Assembly (NCBI GenBank): GCA_029834535.1
Contig: JAQMWT010000348.1
Location: 1-64,000, forward strand
Direction of reading: 5' to 3'
Origin: Chrysophaeum taylorii
Lineage: Eukaryota; Sar; Pelagophyceae; Pelagomonadales; Pelagomonadaceae
Length of the DNA stretch: 64,000 bases
Shown: one piece after another, positions 53,800 through 63,063 of the stretch
Layout: the number at the start of each line of letters is the position of its first letter
Numbering within the stretch: position 1 is the stretch's first letter
Program-made: the position numbers and the translations under genes
Notes under the pieces: generated by a model
Seen by the model: only the letters and a program-made list of their open reading frames with translations
Told to the model about the DNA's origin: nothing
Databases searched by the model: none

Positions 53800-56526
53800 A
53801 TGGATCTGCCCGGTGGGTTCGCCTTGGAGAACGTGTGTCGGTGTGGGAAGGAGGCGTGCCGGAAGCACGTCGGGGAGGCCGCCGACCAGGCGCGCGTCGT
53901 GCTGGGCACGCAGGTGGTGCCGACCAAGTACGACCTGAGGCTCGCGTTGCGTTTGGAGGATTTTGCTTTCGACGGCGTGTGCAAGGTGTTGGTCGAGGTG
54001 GGCGACCCGAGGCAGAAATCGATCACGCTCCACGCCAAGGAGCTGAGGTTTGAGAAGGCATGGTTCGAGGACCGGGAGGCGACGAAGATCTCGACGGACG
54101 AGGAGGCGACGACGGTCAGGTTCGAGTTTGGCGAGGAGCTGGGCCCGGCGCCGCGAGGCTTGCTGTGGATCGAGTACTCGGGCGTCCTGAACAACCTGAT
54201 GTGCGGGTTCTACCGGTCGACGTATACGAACGTCCGCGGCGAAAAGAAGGTGATGGCGTCGACGCAGTTCGAGTCGATAGACGCGCGGCGGTGTTTCCCT
54301 TGCGTCGACGAACCGCTACGCAAGGCGAAATTCGCGTGCGCGCTCCGCGTGCCGACCCACATGACCGCCCTCTCGAACATGCCCGAGGCGTCGTCGTGCG
54401 ACCACGGGGACGGCACCAAGACAATCCGGTTTTTCGAGACGCCGCGCATGTCGACGTACCTCGTCGCGTTCGTCGTCGGCGAGTTCGACCACGCGTCGGC
54501 CCTGACGAAAAACGGCGTACTGGTCCGATGCTTCGTTCCGCCGGGAAAGCCCGAATTGGGTCGGTTCAGCCTCGAGTGCGCGGTCGCGGCGCTCGACAAG
54601 TACGACGCCACCTTCGGCATCCGGTACCCCCTCCCCAAGGCGGACATGGTCGCGATTCCCGAGTTCGCGGCCGGCGCGATGGAGAACTGGGGACTCGTGA
54701 CCTACCGGGAAGTCGACATGCTGATCGACCTCGAGACCGCCTCGAGCCGCCAGAAGCAGCGCGTCGCCGAGGTTGTAATTCACGAGCTCGCGCACCAGTG
54801 GTTTGGGAACTTGGTGACGATGGAGTGGTGGCAGGATTTGTGGCTGAACGAGGGCTTCGCGACCTGGATGGAGACGGGGATCGCGGCCGAGCTCTATCCC
54901 GACTGGTCGCTCTGGGAGCAGTTTATAACCGACATGCAGGGCCACGCCTTGAGCTTGGACGCGCTCCGGTCCTCGCACCCGATTCAGGTCCCGATCGCCA
55001 AGGCCGAGGAGGTCGAGCAGGTGTTCGACGCCATATCCTACTGCAAGGGCGCGTCGGTCGTCAGAATGGTACACGCCGTCGTCGGCCGAGACAACTTTTT
55101 GCAAGGTCTCCGCGCCTACATGCGTGAGTTCGAGTATGGAAACGCCACGACCGAAGACTTGTGGGTCGCGTGGGACGAGACCTCTGGCCAACCCGTTTCG
55201 GAGATGATGGGCCTCTGGACCAAGCAGACGGGCTTTCCGCTCGTCGAGGTTGTCGCCTGGGATCCTCCGAATCTATCTTTGCGCCAGTCCCGCTTTTTGG
55301 CGGACGGCGCCGCCGACGACGCGAACGCCCTCTGGATGGTGCCGTTGACCTACGCGAACGACGACGTCGACGTCGACTCCTCCGAAAAGCTGGTCATGAT
55401 GCCGCGAAAGGCGACGGCTACTCTTGTCGTGGTCGACAAGACGACGAGTTGGATCAAGCTCAACGCCAATCAGCGCGCCCCGATCCGCGTGAAGTACCCC
55501 GATTCGATGATCCCCGAGCTGGCGGAACGCGCGATTCGACGCCGCGAGTCCTCGGCTGCCGACCGCATCGGGTTGGTCTCGGACGCGGCCGCGCTCTCGC
55601 GCGCCGGGAAGCTCCGCGCCGACCTCTTCATGGAAATCGTGTTTTCATTCCAAGAAGAAACCGACGCGACGGTCGTATCGACCGTCTCGGCAGAGGTCTC
55701 GGCTTTCTCCAAGACGCTACGGGGCGGCGGACGCAAGACGGCTCCGCTCCGCGCGCGCTTCGACGACCTCGCGAGAAGAAAAATCCTCGCGCCCCAGTTC
55801 GAGGCATTGGGCTGGGAACCGCGGGCGTCCGACGCCCACTTAACCCGGAAACTCCGGGGGGAACTGATCGCGGCGCTTCCGACGTTCTGCGGATCCGATC
55901 CCGCCGTCGTCGCCGAAGCCCGGCGCCGGTTTGCGTCTTTTCGAGAAAATAGGAATTCGCTCCCCTCAGAGTATCAGTCGACCGTCTACAAGCTCGTCCT
56001 CGCGAATTCCCCGAATCCCGAGGCTACCTTTTCGGACCTAATTTCGCTCCGAGCGCGCCTCGACCTCAACGAGGAAAAGAAGGCCGTCCTCTTGGGCCTC
56101 GGCGCGGCCCCGACCGACGACCTCCGCGGGAAAGCCCTCGACTTCGCGCTCCGCGAGGTCAAGATGCAGGACTTCTTCTACGTCGCCATCTCCATGCACG
56201 CCTCGAGCGTCGCCGGCCGCGACTTCGCGTGGCTCCACTTCCAGCGCCACTTCGACGCCTACAAGACCAAGGTCGGCGATTCGAGCTCCTCCATCATGGA
56301 CGCCGTCATTTTCGGCGCCTGCTCGGCCTTTGCGACCAAAGAAAAAATCGACGAGGTCGAGGCCTTCTTCAAGAAAAACCCCCTCCCGCGCAACGAGCGC
56401 AAGATCGCCCAGGTCCTCGAGGCGGCCCGCACCAACGCCAACTACCTCGACGCCATCGTCCACTCCCCCGCCCTCGACTGGCTCGAAAAATACTACCATT
56501 CTTCTTCTTCTTCTTCTTCTAGTTGA
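53800..56526 (+). CDS. M1-family metallo-aminopeptidase (puromycin-sensitive type)
   Basis: 908 aa from ATG 53800, which directly follows a (GAA)n tract. Cytosolic removal of N-terminal residues from peptides. The N-domain begins VVPTKYDLRLALRLEDFAFD; the exopeptidase motif GAMENWGL lies near 290, the zinc site HELAHQWFGNLVTMEWW near 328-344 with the third ligand in LWLNEGFATWME (about 347-358). The motif YCKGASVVRMVHAVVG near 420 and a long helical C-domain (ERAP/PSA type) complete it: PEATFSDLISLRARLDLNEE, GACSAFATKEKIDEVEAFFK. There is no signal peptide or transmembrane anchor, consistent with the PSA/NPEPPS branch. The N-terminal Cys/His cluster (ENVCRCGKEACRKH) is extra. It ends in a Ser run encoded by a (TTC)n microsatellite. 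Confidence 0.93.
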   Translation: MDLPGGFALENVCRCGKEACRKHVGEAADQARVVLGTQVVPTKYDLRLALRLEDFAFDGVCKVLVEVGDPRQKSITLHAKELRFEKAWFEDREATKISTDEEATTVRFEFGEELGPAPRGLLWIEYSGVLNNLMCGFYRSTYTNVRGEKKVMASTQFESIDARRCFPCVDEPLRKAKFACALRVPTHMTALSNMPEASSCDHGDGTKTIRFFETPRMSTYLVAFVVGEFDHASALTKNGVLVRCFVPPGKPELGRFSLECAVAALDKYDATFGIRYPLPKADMVAIPEFAAGAMENWGLVTYREVDMLIDLETASSRQKQRVAEVVIHELAHQWFGNLVTMEWWQDLWLNEGFATWMETGIAAELYPDWSLWEQFITDMQGHALSLDALRSSHPIQVPIAKAEEVEQVFDAISYCKGASVVRMVHAVVGRDNFLQGLRAYMREFEYGNATTEDLWVAWDETSGQPVSEMMGLWTKQTGFPLVEVVAWDPPNLSLRQSRFLADGAADDANALWMVPLTYANDDVDVDSSEKLVMMPRKATATLVVVDKTTSWIKLNANQRAPIRVKYPDSMIPELAERAIRRRESSAADRIGLVSDAAALSRAGKLRADLFMEIVFSFQEETDATVVSTVSAEVSAFSKTLRGGGRKTAPLRARFDDLARRKILAPQFEALGWEPRASDAHLTRKLRGELIAALPTFCGSDPAVVAEARRRFASFRENRNSLPSEYQSTVYKLVLANSPNPEATFSDLISLRARLDLNEEKKAVLLGLGAAPTDDLRGKALDFALREVKMQDFFYVAISMHASSVAGRDFAWLHFQRHFDAYKTKVGDSSSSIMDAVIFGACSAFATKEKIDEVEAFFKKNPLPRNERKIAQVLEAARTNANYLDAIVHSPALDWLEKYYHSSSSSSSS

Positions 56527-56593
56527 TGACCTGACCTGACCTGACCTGACCACCACCACTTGTCGTGTGTGCGCACGCAAACCCGCCCGTATT

Positions 56594-57547
56594 ATGCTTT
56601 TTTTCGTTTTCGTGAACGCCGCCGCTGAGGCCGCCGGGTGCAGCGACAGCGTGTGCGGGCGGTATTGCACCGCGGCGCACAAGTGCTACCGGTCGTCCAA
56701 GTGCGCGGGCGTGGGCGTCGCCTGCGCCGCCTCGTTGAATCGATCGCGTCACGTTAGGGGTCTGGTCCTCGGCCTCAAAGACGCGAGACCCCAGCTCGGG
56801 ACCTGCGCCGTGGTGTCCTCGTCGGACGCCCTTCTAGGCCGCGACCTCGGCCCGCGCATCGACGCCTGCGACGAGGTCTTCCGCATCAACATGGCCCCCG
56901 TGACCGGCTTCGAGCGCGCGGTAGGCGCGACGACGACGTTCGCCGTCACGAACGCGCCTAGCTGGCTCCACCCGAACGAGTTCGTCAACCGGACGGTGCT
57001 GCGGCGCGACTACTTTGATTCCGGCCACAAACGACCCGTCGTGTTCGTGCAAGACCCGCTTGTCGCAAGCGAGAGTGTCAAGTGCGGATTCAAGCACACG
57101 GCGAACGCGTACCGCCTCAAGGCGAGCGCCGCGCTCCGCGCGTGCACGAAGCTTGGGGGGTTTCGGTGCATCCTGATGAACCGGACCGTTGTCGACGCTG
57201 CCTGGCGGGTCTTCTGCGCCGCCGTCGTCGCGACTCGCTCCAAGAGTCTGGCACCGTCGACCGGCCTCGTCGCGGTCGTCGAGGCCGCGACGCGTTGTCG
57301 CCGCCTCGTCCTCTTTGGCTTTGGGAACCCGACCCGCAAGGGTCACTACTACGCGCCCGCGAGACGCGTCGGCCCCGAGCTCCACGGGGCCGTCGAGACC
57401 GCCGTCTTCCGCATATGGCAGCAGGCGGACCCCGCTCGTTTCGAGATGGTTGCCACTTCTGTCGCCGCCGCCACCGCCGCCGCAAGAGTACCTCGGAAGA
57501 GGAGCGGAGGAGGAGGACGACGTGATTTATTATTATTATCATTATAA
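56594..57547 (+). CDS. Sialyltransferase-like protein (GT29)
   Basis: 317 aa from ATG 56594; MLFFVFVNAAAEAAG is a signal peptide or short anchor. Sialylmotif L: GTCAVVSSSDALLGRDLGPR, then IDACDEVFRINMAPVTGFER (CAVVGNSGxLxxSxxGxxID.HDxVxRxNxAP in animals). Sialylmotif S: PSTGLVAVVEAATRCRRLVL, then FGFGNP. The C-terminal HGAVETAVFRIW contains the His and Glu of motifs III/VS (H...E). A Cys-rich stretch (CSDSVCGRYCTAAHKCY) follows the leader. In algae GT29 proteins may transfer Kdo or related acidic sugars rather than sialic acid; the substrate is not determined. The 3' end overlaps the convergent ligase gene by six bases. Confidence 0.85.
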   Translation: MLFFVFVNAAAEAAGCSDSVCGRYCTAAHKCYRSSKCAGVGVACAASLNRSRHVRGLVLGLKDARPQLGTCAVVSSSDALLGRDLGPRIDACDEVFRINMAPVTGFERAVGATTTFAVTNAPSWLHPNEFVNRTVLRRDYFDSGHKRPVVFVQDPLVASESVKCGFKHTANAYRLKASAALRACTKLGGFRCILMNRTVVDAAWRVFCAAVVATRSKSLAPSTGLVAVVEAATRCRRLVLFGFGNPTRKGHYYAPARRVGPELHGAVETAVFRIWQQADPARFEMVATSVAAATAAARVPRKRSGGGGRRDLLLLSL

Positions 57548-59245
57548 CAAGAGTAGGTGGGCTTTCCAGGCCTTTACGAGGTCTGGGATCAGGACGACGC
57601 CCTTGAAGTTGCGGGGGAGGGGGGCGACGCGGAGCTTGTCGGGCTTGGCGCCCTTGGAGACGCCTGCGTCCCTCGCGGCCGCGAGGAAGGCCTGCTCGTC
57701 GGGGGGGTCGATGTCGTCGCGCTTGAGCTCGAGGGTCACGCAGCAAGAATCCTCGTGCTCGGACTGGATCTTGATGCCGACGACGGCGAGGTCGAAGTCG
57801 GTCTTCGGGACGAGGGCGTATTTCCGAGCGACGAAGGCGACGAGCTCGGCGTTGATCTGCTCGTAGGCGTAGTTTGCGCCGCCGCGAATCAGCATCGCCG
57901 AGTCGCGCGAGTACCAGTACAAGTCCTTTCCGAGGCGGAAGCCGACGTCCCCGAGATTCAGGTACCATCCATCGTCGGAAAAGGCTTTTGCCGTCGCGTC
58001 GGGGTTACCGACGTAGCCCGACATGAGGTTGTCGCCGCGCGTGACCAAATACCCGGGTTCGCCGTCGTCGCAGTCTTCCATCGATTCGACGGAGCGCACG
58101 ACGCGCACCTCGGTGAGGGGGGCGTGGTCGCGGCCGATGTAGTACCCGACCGTCGCCTGGCCGCGCCACGAGTGTTCCCAGCCGCGCCTGAAGCGCTCGA
58201 GGCGATCGGCGGGCGTCATCGCGAGCGGCGTGCCCGCCACCTGCAAGCACGTCTCGGTCGAGCCGAACCGGACGACCGGGAGGGAATCGACGAGGCGTTC
58301 GAGGCGATCGACGGTCGTGGGACCCACGGGCGCCGAGCCCAACAGCAACACGACGCCCCTCGAGCTCGCGAGACTCTTCGACGGTACCGGAAGCTTGCCT
58401 CGCGCGCACAAATCGTCGAGAAAGTCGATGTGTCGCGACACTAGCGGACACACGACGCGGTACGCGTCGTCGTCGGTCTTGAGGTCGGCCGTCGAGCCGA
58501 AGGGCGCGCGCCGCGCGGCGGCGGCGACGACGCTCCAGTACGCGGTCGTGTACCGCTGCAGCAGCCGCAGCTTCGACCCGGGACGACGTAATGCCCAGTC
58601 CGTGATCGCCGTCGTGTTCGTGTGATGGAACGGGTTTGTCACGACGCAGTCGAGCTGCACGCCTTCCCCCACCATCAAAAAGTCCTCGAAGGTCTCGCGA
58701 TTTGCGTCGTACGCGCCGTACGACAAACGCACGCCCTTGGGCATCCCCGTCGTTCCCGACGTGAAGATGATGATCCGCGTGTCTGCGGTCGTGGTCGTCT
58801 CGCACACCTCGAGGCTTGGCGACTGGGACCCTTCCAGCGCCTCCCGCGCGTCGAGACATTTTAGAGGTAAGCTCCACGCGGGGAGACCTTTGTCGACGAG
58901 ACACAATTTCGCGCCGGTCGACGACGCTTTGTACCGGACCCGTTCCGCGTCGTCGCTCTGCCAATTCACCGTCACCGGCACACTCCCCACGAGCACCGAC
59001 GCCAGTCGGAACACGAGATCTTCGAACCTGTTGTCGGTGAAGAAGTGCAAGCAGCACTCGCCCGCGCCGAGATGAGAGCGAAGGACCCCCGCGCCCTTCC
59101 GCGCGAGGGCGAGAACCTCGCGTCGGGAGTACCACGTTGCTTCGAGCTCCTTCTTCGCGTTCACCGAAAGGTATTCAACAAACGAACCATCCGTTTTGAA
59201 CGCGCCGAGGTACTTCTCGACGACAAAGACGACCTTATTTGCCAT
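57542..59245 (-). CDS. AMP-forming acyl-CoA synthetase / ligase
   Basis: 567 aa from ATG 59245, preceded directly by a (GAA)n tract. ANL-superfamily adenylating enzyme: P-loop IIIFTSGTTGMPKGVRLSYG (about 160-179), FHHTNTTA, the A5-like VVRFGSTETCLQVAGTPL, A7-like DDGWYLNLGDVGFRLGKDLY and the hinge YSRDSAMLIRGGANYAYEQI. The final Lys-containing motif (family P.T..GK) is replaced by PLPRNFKGVVL, with Lys present. N-domain: WYSRREVLALARKGAGVLRS, NRFEDLVFRLASVLVGSVPV. The acid substrate is not predictable. No plastid or peroxisome signal is evident. Confidence 0.88.
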   Translation of the reverse strand: MANKVVFVVEKYLGAFKTDGSFVEYLSVNAKKELEATWYSRREVLALARKGAGVLRSHLGAGECCLHFFTDNRFEDLVFRLASVLVGSVPVTVNWQSDDAERVRYKASSTGAKLCLVDKGLPAWSLPLKCLDAREALEGSQSPSLEVCETTTTADTRIIIFTSGTTGMPKGVRLSYGAYDANRETFEDFLMVGEGVQLDCVVTNPFHHTNTTAITDWALRRPGSKLRLLQRYTTAYWSVVAAAARRAPFGSTADLKTDDDAYRVVCPLVSRHIDFLDDLCARGKLPVPSKSLASSRGVVLLLGSAPVGPTTVDRLERLVDSLPVVRFGSTETCLQVAGTPLAMTPADRLERFRRGWEHSWRGQATVGYYIGRDHAPLTEVRVVRSVESMEDCDDGEPGYLVTRGDNLMSGYVGNPDATAKAFSDDGWYLNLGDVGFRLGKDLYWYSRDSAMLIRGGANYAYEQINAELVAFVARKYALVPKTDFDLAVVGIKIQSEHEDSCCVTLELKRDDIDPPDEQAFLAAARDAGVSKGAKPDKLRVAPLPRNFKGVVLIPDLVKAWKAHLLLL

Positions 59246-59272
59246 TCTTCTTCTTCTTCTTCTTCTTCTTCC
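59246..59272. repeat. (CTT)n microsatellite abutting the ligase start codon
   Basis: Nine units; on the coding strand AAGAAG..GAATGGCAAAT, i.e. a purine (GAA)n leader ending at the ATG. Confidence 0.85.
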
Positions 59273-59296
59273 TAGTAGTGTGCTATCCTTTTTTTC

Positions 59297-60511
59297 TCAA
59301 GGGGGGCCTGCGTGAAAGCTTAGGTGGGGTCGGTGCCTCTTCACCCAGGTCGCTTGCTTATCGCGGGGGGGCTGCTCGCCCGCCTGCCGCGCCAGCACGC
59401 TCTTGTGCTTGGCGTGGTGCGGCAGCCCCGGCCGCCTGGTCGTCGAGGGGGTGACGGTGCCTCCCTCCTCCGCCTCCTCATCCTCGAGCGGGGCAGTAAC
59501 AAGAAGGGGTCGTCTGAGACGAGGGGTTGTTGCGTCGCCATCGTCAAAAACGAGGGGGGCGAGGAGCTGGTGGAGAAAATAGGGGAAGTAGAGGCGCCGG
59601 AGGTCGAAGTCGGCCCTTCGCCGGAGGAGCGAAGCGTACGCGTCTCGCAGCGCTGCGCTGGTGAGGCCTCGTCGGAGGTAGAGTACGGGCATACTCGCGT
59701 AGACCCGGCGGCGCCGGTAGCTGCCACCGTCGTCGAGAAGCGGCACGGCCCCCGCGGCGAGCGCCTCGACAACACACGGAGACCAGAAGAACTTCTTTTT
59801 TGATCGCGGACAGAGAGCGAAGCGAGCAGAAGCGAGGGTTTTCGCGTACGACTCTTTGTCCGCAGAGCGTGCGACCACCGAGCACGGAACCCAGTCGTCG
59901 CGCTCGGTATCCACGCAGCACACGAGCTCAGAGCGCGTTGGCACCGAAACTTGCGCGGCGAGGGTCTCCTCGACGCCAGGCCGGGGGCCCGCGGGGATCG
60001 GGACCAGCGGTAGGGCTTCCAAAGCGGCGGAGTCGGCGAAAGTCGTGAAGAATCTGCCACGCATGTGCCGGACCAGCCTACTCTGGGTCGTGGTGAGCGC
60101 GTCGAGCGACGGGCAAGGCTTTCCGGTGGCGACGACGACGCTCGACTCGTTCCGGATCGCGCTCGTCGCCCGCCCGAGGTCGCACTCGGTGACCACCACT
60201 GCCCCCGGGACCGTCGTCGGTCTCAAAAGCACGCTCGACGCCTCGAGCTTGGCATGGTGCAGCCAATGCTCTGTGCACCCTCGAAAGCAGCACTCGACGA
60301 CGCGGACGGGCGTTTGCCAGGGGACCCGAGTGCGGAGGCACTCGAATTTCCAGCTCCCATTGGTTGGGCGACTGCACCTCTGCCTCGCGAGGCACCCCCC
60401 GACCTCTTCGCCGAAAGCAACGCCCGCCGCGAACAACAAAAACACGACGACGACGATAACTCCTCCGGTCGTGGTCGTCGTCGTCGTCGTCGTCTTGAGG
60501 CAGAACCGCAT
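59297..60511 (-). CDS. Exostosin-like (GT47-related) secretory glycosyltransferase
   Basis: 404 aa from ATG 60511. MRFCLK followed by a Thr run and GGVIVVVVFLLFAAGVAFGE is an unusual signal anchor. The middle has two Cys-rich loops (VGGCLARQRCSR, VVECCFRGCTEHW). The key domain is SYAKTLASARFALCPRSKKK, FFWSPCVVEALAAGAVPLLD (exostosin pattern Y...L..S.FCL.P.G....S.R..EA...G.IPV). Upstream FFTTFADSAALEALPLVPIP fits the N-part of the GT47 fold. The C-terminus is Pro/Arg-rich. The Golgi is the likely location. The region encoding the start and leader, with its 5' flank, is present in triplicate upstream (60430-60975). Confidence 0.65.
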   Translation of the reverse strand: MRFCLKTTTTTTTTTGGVIVVVVFLLFAAGVAFGEEVGGCLARQRCSRPTNGSWKFECLRTRVPWQTPVRVVECCFRGCTEHWLHHAKLEASSVLLRPTTVPGAVVVTECDLGRATSAIRNESSVVVATGKPCPSLDALTTTQSRLVRHMRGRFFTTFADSAALEALPLVPIPAGPRPGVEETLAAQVSVPTRSELVCCVDTERDDWVPCSVVARSADKESYAKTLASARFALCPRSKKKFFWSPCVVEALAAGAVPLLDDGGSYRRRRVYASMPVLYLRRGLTSAALRDAYASLLRRRADFDLRRLYFPYFLHQLLAPLVFDDGDATTPRLRRPLLVTAPLEDEEAEEGGTVTPSTTRRPGLPHHAKHKSVLARQAGEQPPRDKQATWVKRHRPHLSFHAGPP

Positions 60512-60975
60512 CGCGCAACGGATAATAATGTTTTCCGTATCTCCAACGGATCTTTCTTCTTCTCGCTCGAAGTGATTCATGTCACAACAACACAAAGGTG
60601 CGTGCGTGCGTGGCCGACGACGACAACTCCTCCGGTCGTGGTCGTCGTCGTCGTCGTCGTCGTCGTCGTCTTGAGGCAGAACCGCATCGCGCAACGGATA
60701 ATAATGTTTTCCGTATCTCCAACGGATCTTTCTTCTCCTCGCTCGAAGTGATTCATGTCACAACAACACAAAGGTGCGTGCGTGCGTGGCCGACGACGAC
60801 AACTCCTCCGGTCGTGGTCGTCGTCGTCGTCGTCGTCGTCGTCGTCTTGAGGCAGAACCGCATCGCGCAACGGATAATAATGTTTTCCGTATCTCCAACG
60901 GATCTTTCTTCTTCTCGCTCAAGGCGATTCATGTTACAACAACACAAAGGTGCGTGCGTGCGTGGCCGATGAGGA
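60430..60975 (-). repeat. Three tandem copies of the exostosin-like gene's 5' end (167-176 bp units)
   Basis: TCCTCCGGTCGTGGTCGTCG occurs at 60461, 60628 and 60804. Each unit contains, on the minus strand, TTTGTGTTGTTGTGACATGA, GAAAGATCCGTTGGAGATAC, ATTATTATCCGTTGCGCG, ATGCGGTTCTGCCTCAAGAC and a (GAC)n tract of differing length. Only the leftmost unit continues into the gene; the other two are start codons with leaders but no body. The rightmost copy differs slightly (GATTCATGTTACAAC). Confidence 0.88.
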
Positions 60976-61100
60976 GAGCCTTTGGATAAATCTCACGACG
61001 GTCGTATGAGCTCGACTGTGATTTTGTGTCCTTGTTTGTCCCGAACGTGCAAAATGTGCGGTCGGCTGAGGCTCGCGCGCGCCCCGCAGGCTCTCTACAT

Positions 61101-62408
61101 CTACTGCTTGATCTTATATAACAAGACGCGGCCCCGGTCGTTGCCGATTGCGAGGTAGCGGAAGTTCTGTTGGAGCGGGGAGAAGGCAAGGGAGTGGACG
61201 TAGTGGAGGGGCGTGGCGGAGGTGGGCCAGTTATGGTAGACCGAAAGGGTAGCGAGGTCGACGACGCGGAGAGCGTCCTTGGCCCACTTGCTCGCGTAGG
61301 CAAGCGTTGTCGGGCGGTCCCTGTCGTCGAGGGCGACCGAATCGACGGTCGTGGTGAGGTTGAGGAGGGCCTTGGCAAAGGTGCGACCGCGGTAGCAGTT
61401 GACGACGCCGCTTTCCGAGGCGACGGCGAGGGCGCCGTCGCCGGCGACGATGGAGGCCGTCGGCGAGGCACCGGGGTCCTGCCACTTGGCGACGCACCGG
61501 TGGGTGCGGAGGTCCCACTCGTAGATATCGGCGTGGCCGCCCGCGGAGAGGAGGGTCTGGTCGTCTACGAAGTCGCACGCGCGCGACGATCCGTTCATTC
61601 GAAGAGCACCCCCCCATACCCCCGACCTCGAGTCGCACAACAAGACTCTTCCGTCGCTGGCGGTGAAGGCGAGTCTCGGGCCGCGCGAAGCGAAGCGTTC
61701 GAGGGACTTGACGTCGCGGTGCGCGAGAGAGACCGGAAATCGTGACGACCGTTTCGTCTCGACGTCCAGTTTGTAGAAGAATGCGCGCCGCCCCGAAAAA
61801 ATTATAGTGTCCTCGACGAACCGCGCCGCGTGCACGGGGATGTCGGTCTGGGCCGTCGCGACCGTGGCACCGTCCCGGAACAACCGGATGATCTTGTCGA
61901 AACCGGCGGCCAGCAACACGTCGCCGCGCCAGTCCAGAGCTTGGATAACGGCGCGCGCCGGGTCGCGCGCGTTGGCGTCGCGCACGCGCTCCACGTCCAG
62001 CCGGAACGTCGCCGCGAAGCTCTCGTCGGAAGCGGCGAGGGTTTGGAGCTCGGAGGACGCCGCGCGCTTGGTCGCCCACGACGCGGCCTCGCCAATCTGG
62101 AAACGCGCCCGCAGCCGTTCCTCGAGATCAGACCCCCGGATTCGCCGCTCTTTATTCTTCGACCGCAGTTTTTTCAGCCGACTTTCCTTTACCTCTAGGG
62201 CGAAATCATCCTCGTCCACCCACGCGTTTGTCGCTTCAGGTGGTGAAGGAGGTACGCCGCCCCGGTCCACGACGAACACTTCTTCCTGGTTTGTTTTCTC
62301 CTCCTCCACGACCCCCGTCCCGAAAAGCTGCGAGGCGAGCCGGGCCTCCTCGGCCTCGAGCTCCTCGGGCGACGCCTTTCTCTTGTTGATTGACTTGGAG
62401 AAGGACAT
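61101..62408 (-). CDS. UTP18: UTP18-like U3 snoRNP WD40 protein
   Basis: 435 aa from ATG 62408. Nucleolar component of the small-subunit processome needed for 18S rRNA maturation. The N-terminus has the short acidic LFG motif typical of UTP18 (EARLASQLFGTGVVEEE) and LEERLRARFQIGEAASWATK. The seven-blade WD region follows (ARAVIQALDWRGDVLLAAGF, TDIPVHAARFVEDTIIFSGR, LLSAGGHADIYEWDLRTHRC, TASIVAGDGALAVASESGVV). The C-terminus, DLATLSVYHNWPTSATPLHY, VHSLAFSPLQQNF, AIGNDRGRVLLYKI, is the most conserved part of the family (VFSNFP...V....FSP..GY.AIGN..G.A.LYRL). The costars gene ends 24 bp upstream on the same strand. Confidence 0.9.
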   Translation of the reverse strand: MSFSKSINKRKASPEELEAEEARLASQLFGTGVVEEEKTNQEEVFVVDRGGVPPSPPEATNAWVDEDDFALEVKESRLKKLRSKNKERRIRGSDLEERLRARFQIGEAASWATKRAASSELQTLAASDESFAATFRLDVERVRDANARDPARAVIQALDWRGDVLLAAGFDKIIRLFRDGATVATAQTDIPVHAARFVEDTIIFSGRRAFFYKLDVETKRSSRFPVSLAHRDVKSLERFASRGPRLAFTASDGRVLLCDSRSGVWGGALRMNGSSRACDFVDDQTLLSAGGHADIYEWDLRTHRCVAKWQDPGASPTASIVAGDGALAVASESGVVNCYRGRTFAKALLNLTTTVDSVALDDRDRPTTLAYASKWAKDALRVVDLATLSVYHNWPTSATPLHYVHSLAFSPLQQNFRYLAIGNDRGRVLLYKIKQ

Positions 62409-62431
62409 TAGGGTTTTCGGATCACTATTCT

Positions 62432-63023
62432 TTAGGAGGGGCAGGTGATGAGGACGTGGTCGTCTTTGGTCTGGAAGAGCATGTCGCCCTCGTAGTAGAG
62501 CCGCTTGCGTTTCTTGGCGCGCATCAGGATGCCGACTGCAGAAATAAATGAATTGCAAATCACCACAAGACTCACCGAGGCTGTCGCTGATGTCGGCGTA
62601 GGTGTAGAAGAGGTCGCCAAAGGTGACGATGGTCGCGCCGTCCTGAGTGACGCCGATCTTGCGGATGACCTCGATTAGGTTGTCGATCTGCGTGTCGACC
62701 CACGCCTTGCCTTTTTCCCACCGCTGTTCCGTCAGAGACCCGGGAGCCGGCGTCCCGTACCCGGCCTCTTTCGTCGCCGGCTTGTGGACTCCCTCGTAAT
62801 GTTTGGAAAACACGTTCACCTTCTGCTCCGCGGCGATGGCCTCGGCGCGCCGCGACCACACCTTGGCGGTCTCCTGGACGAGCGTCTTTTCGAGGGCACT
62901 CGGGTTCTCGCTGGTCGACAAGTGAGGGGGCTCGCGCTGCGCGGGGGGGGGGTCCTGCTGCTTGGGAATCCGCTTGGGGGGTTCCGGCTTGGGCCGGGGG
63001 GAGGGCTCCGGCTTGGCCTTGGC

Positions 63024-63063
<40 letters not shown>

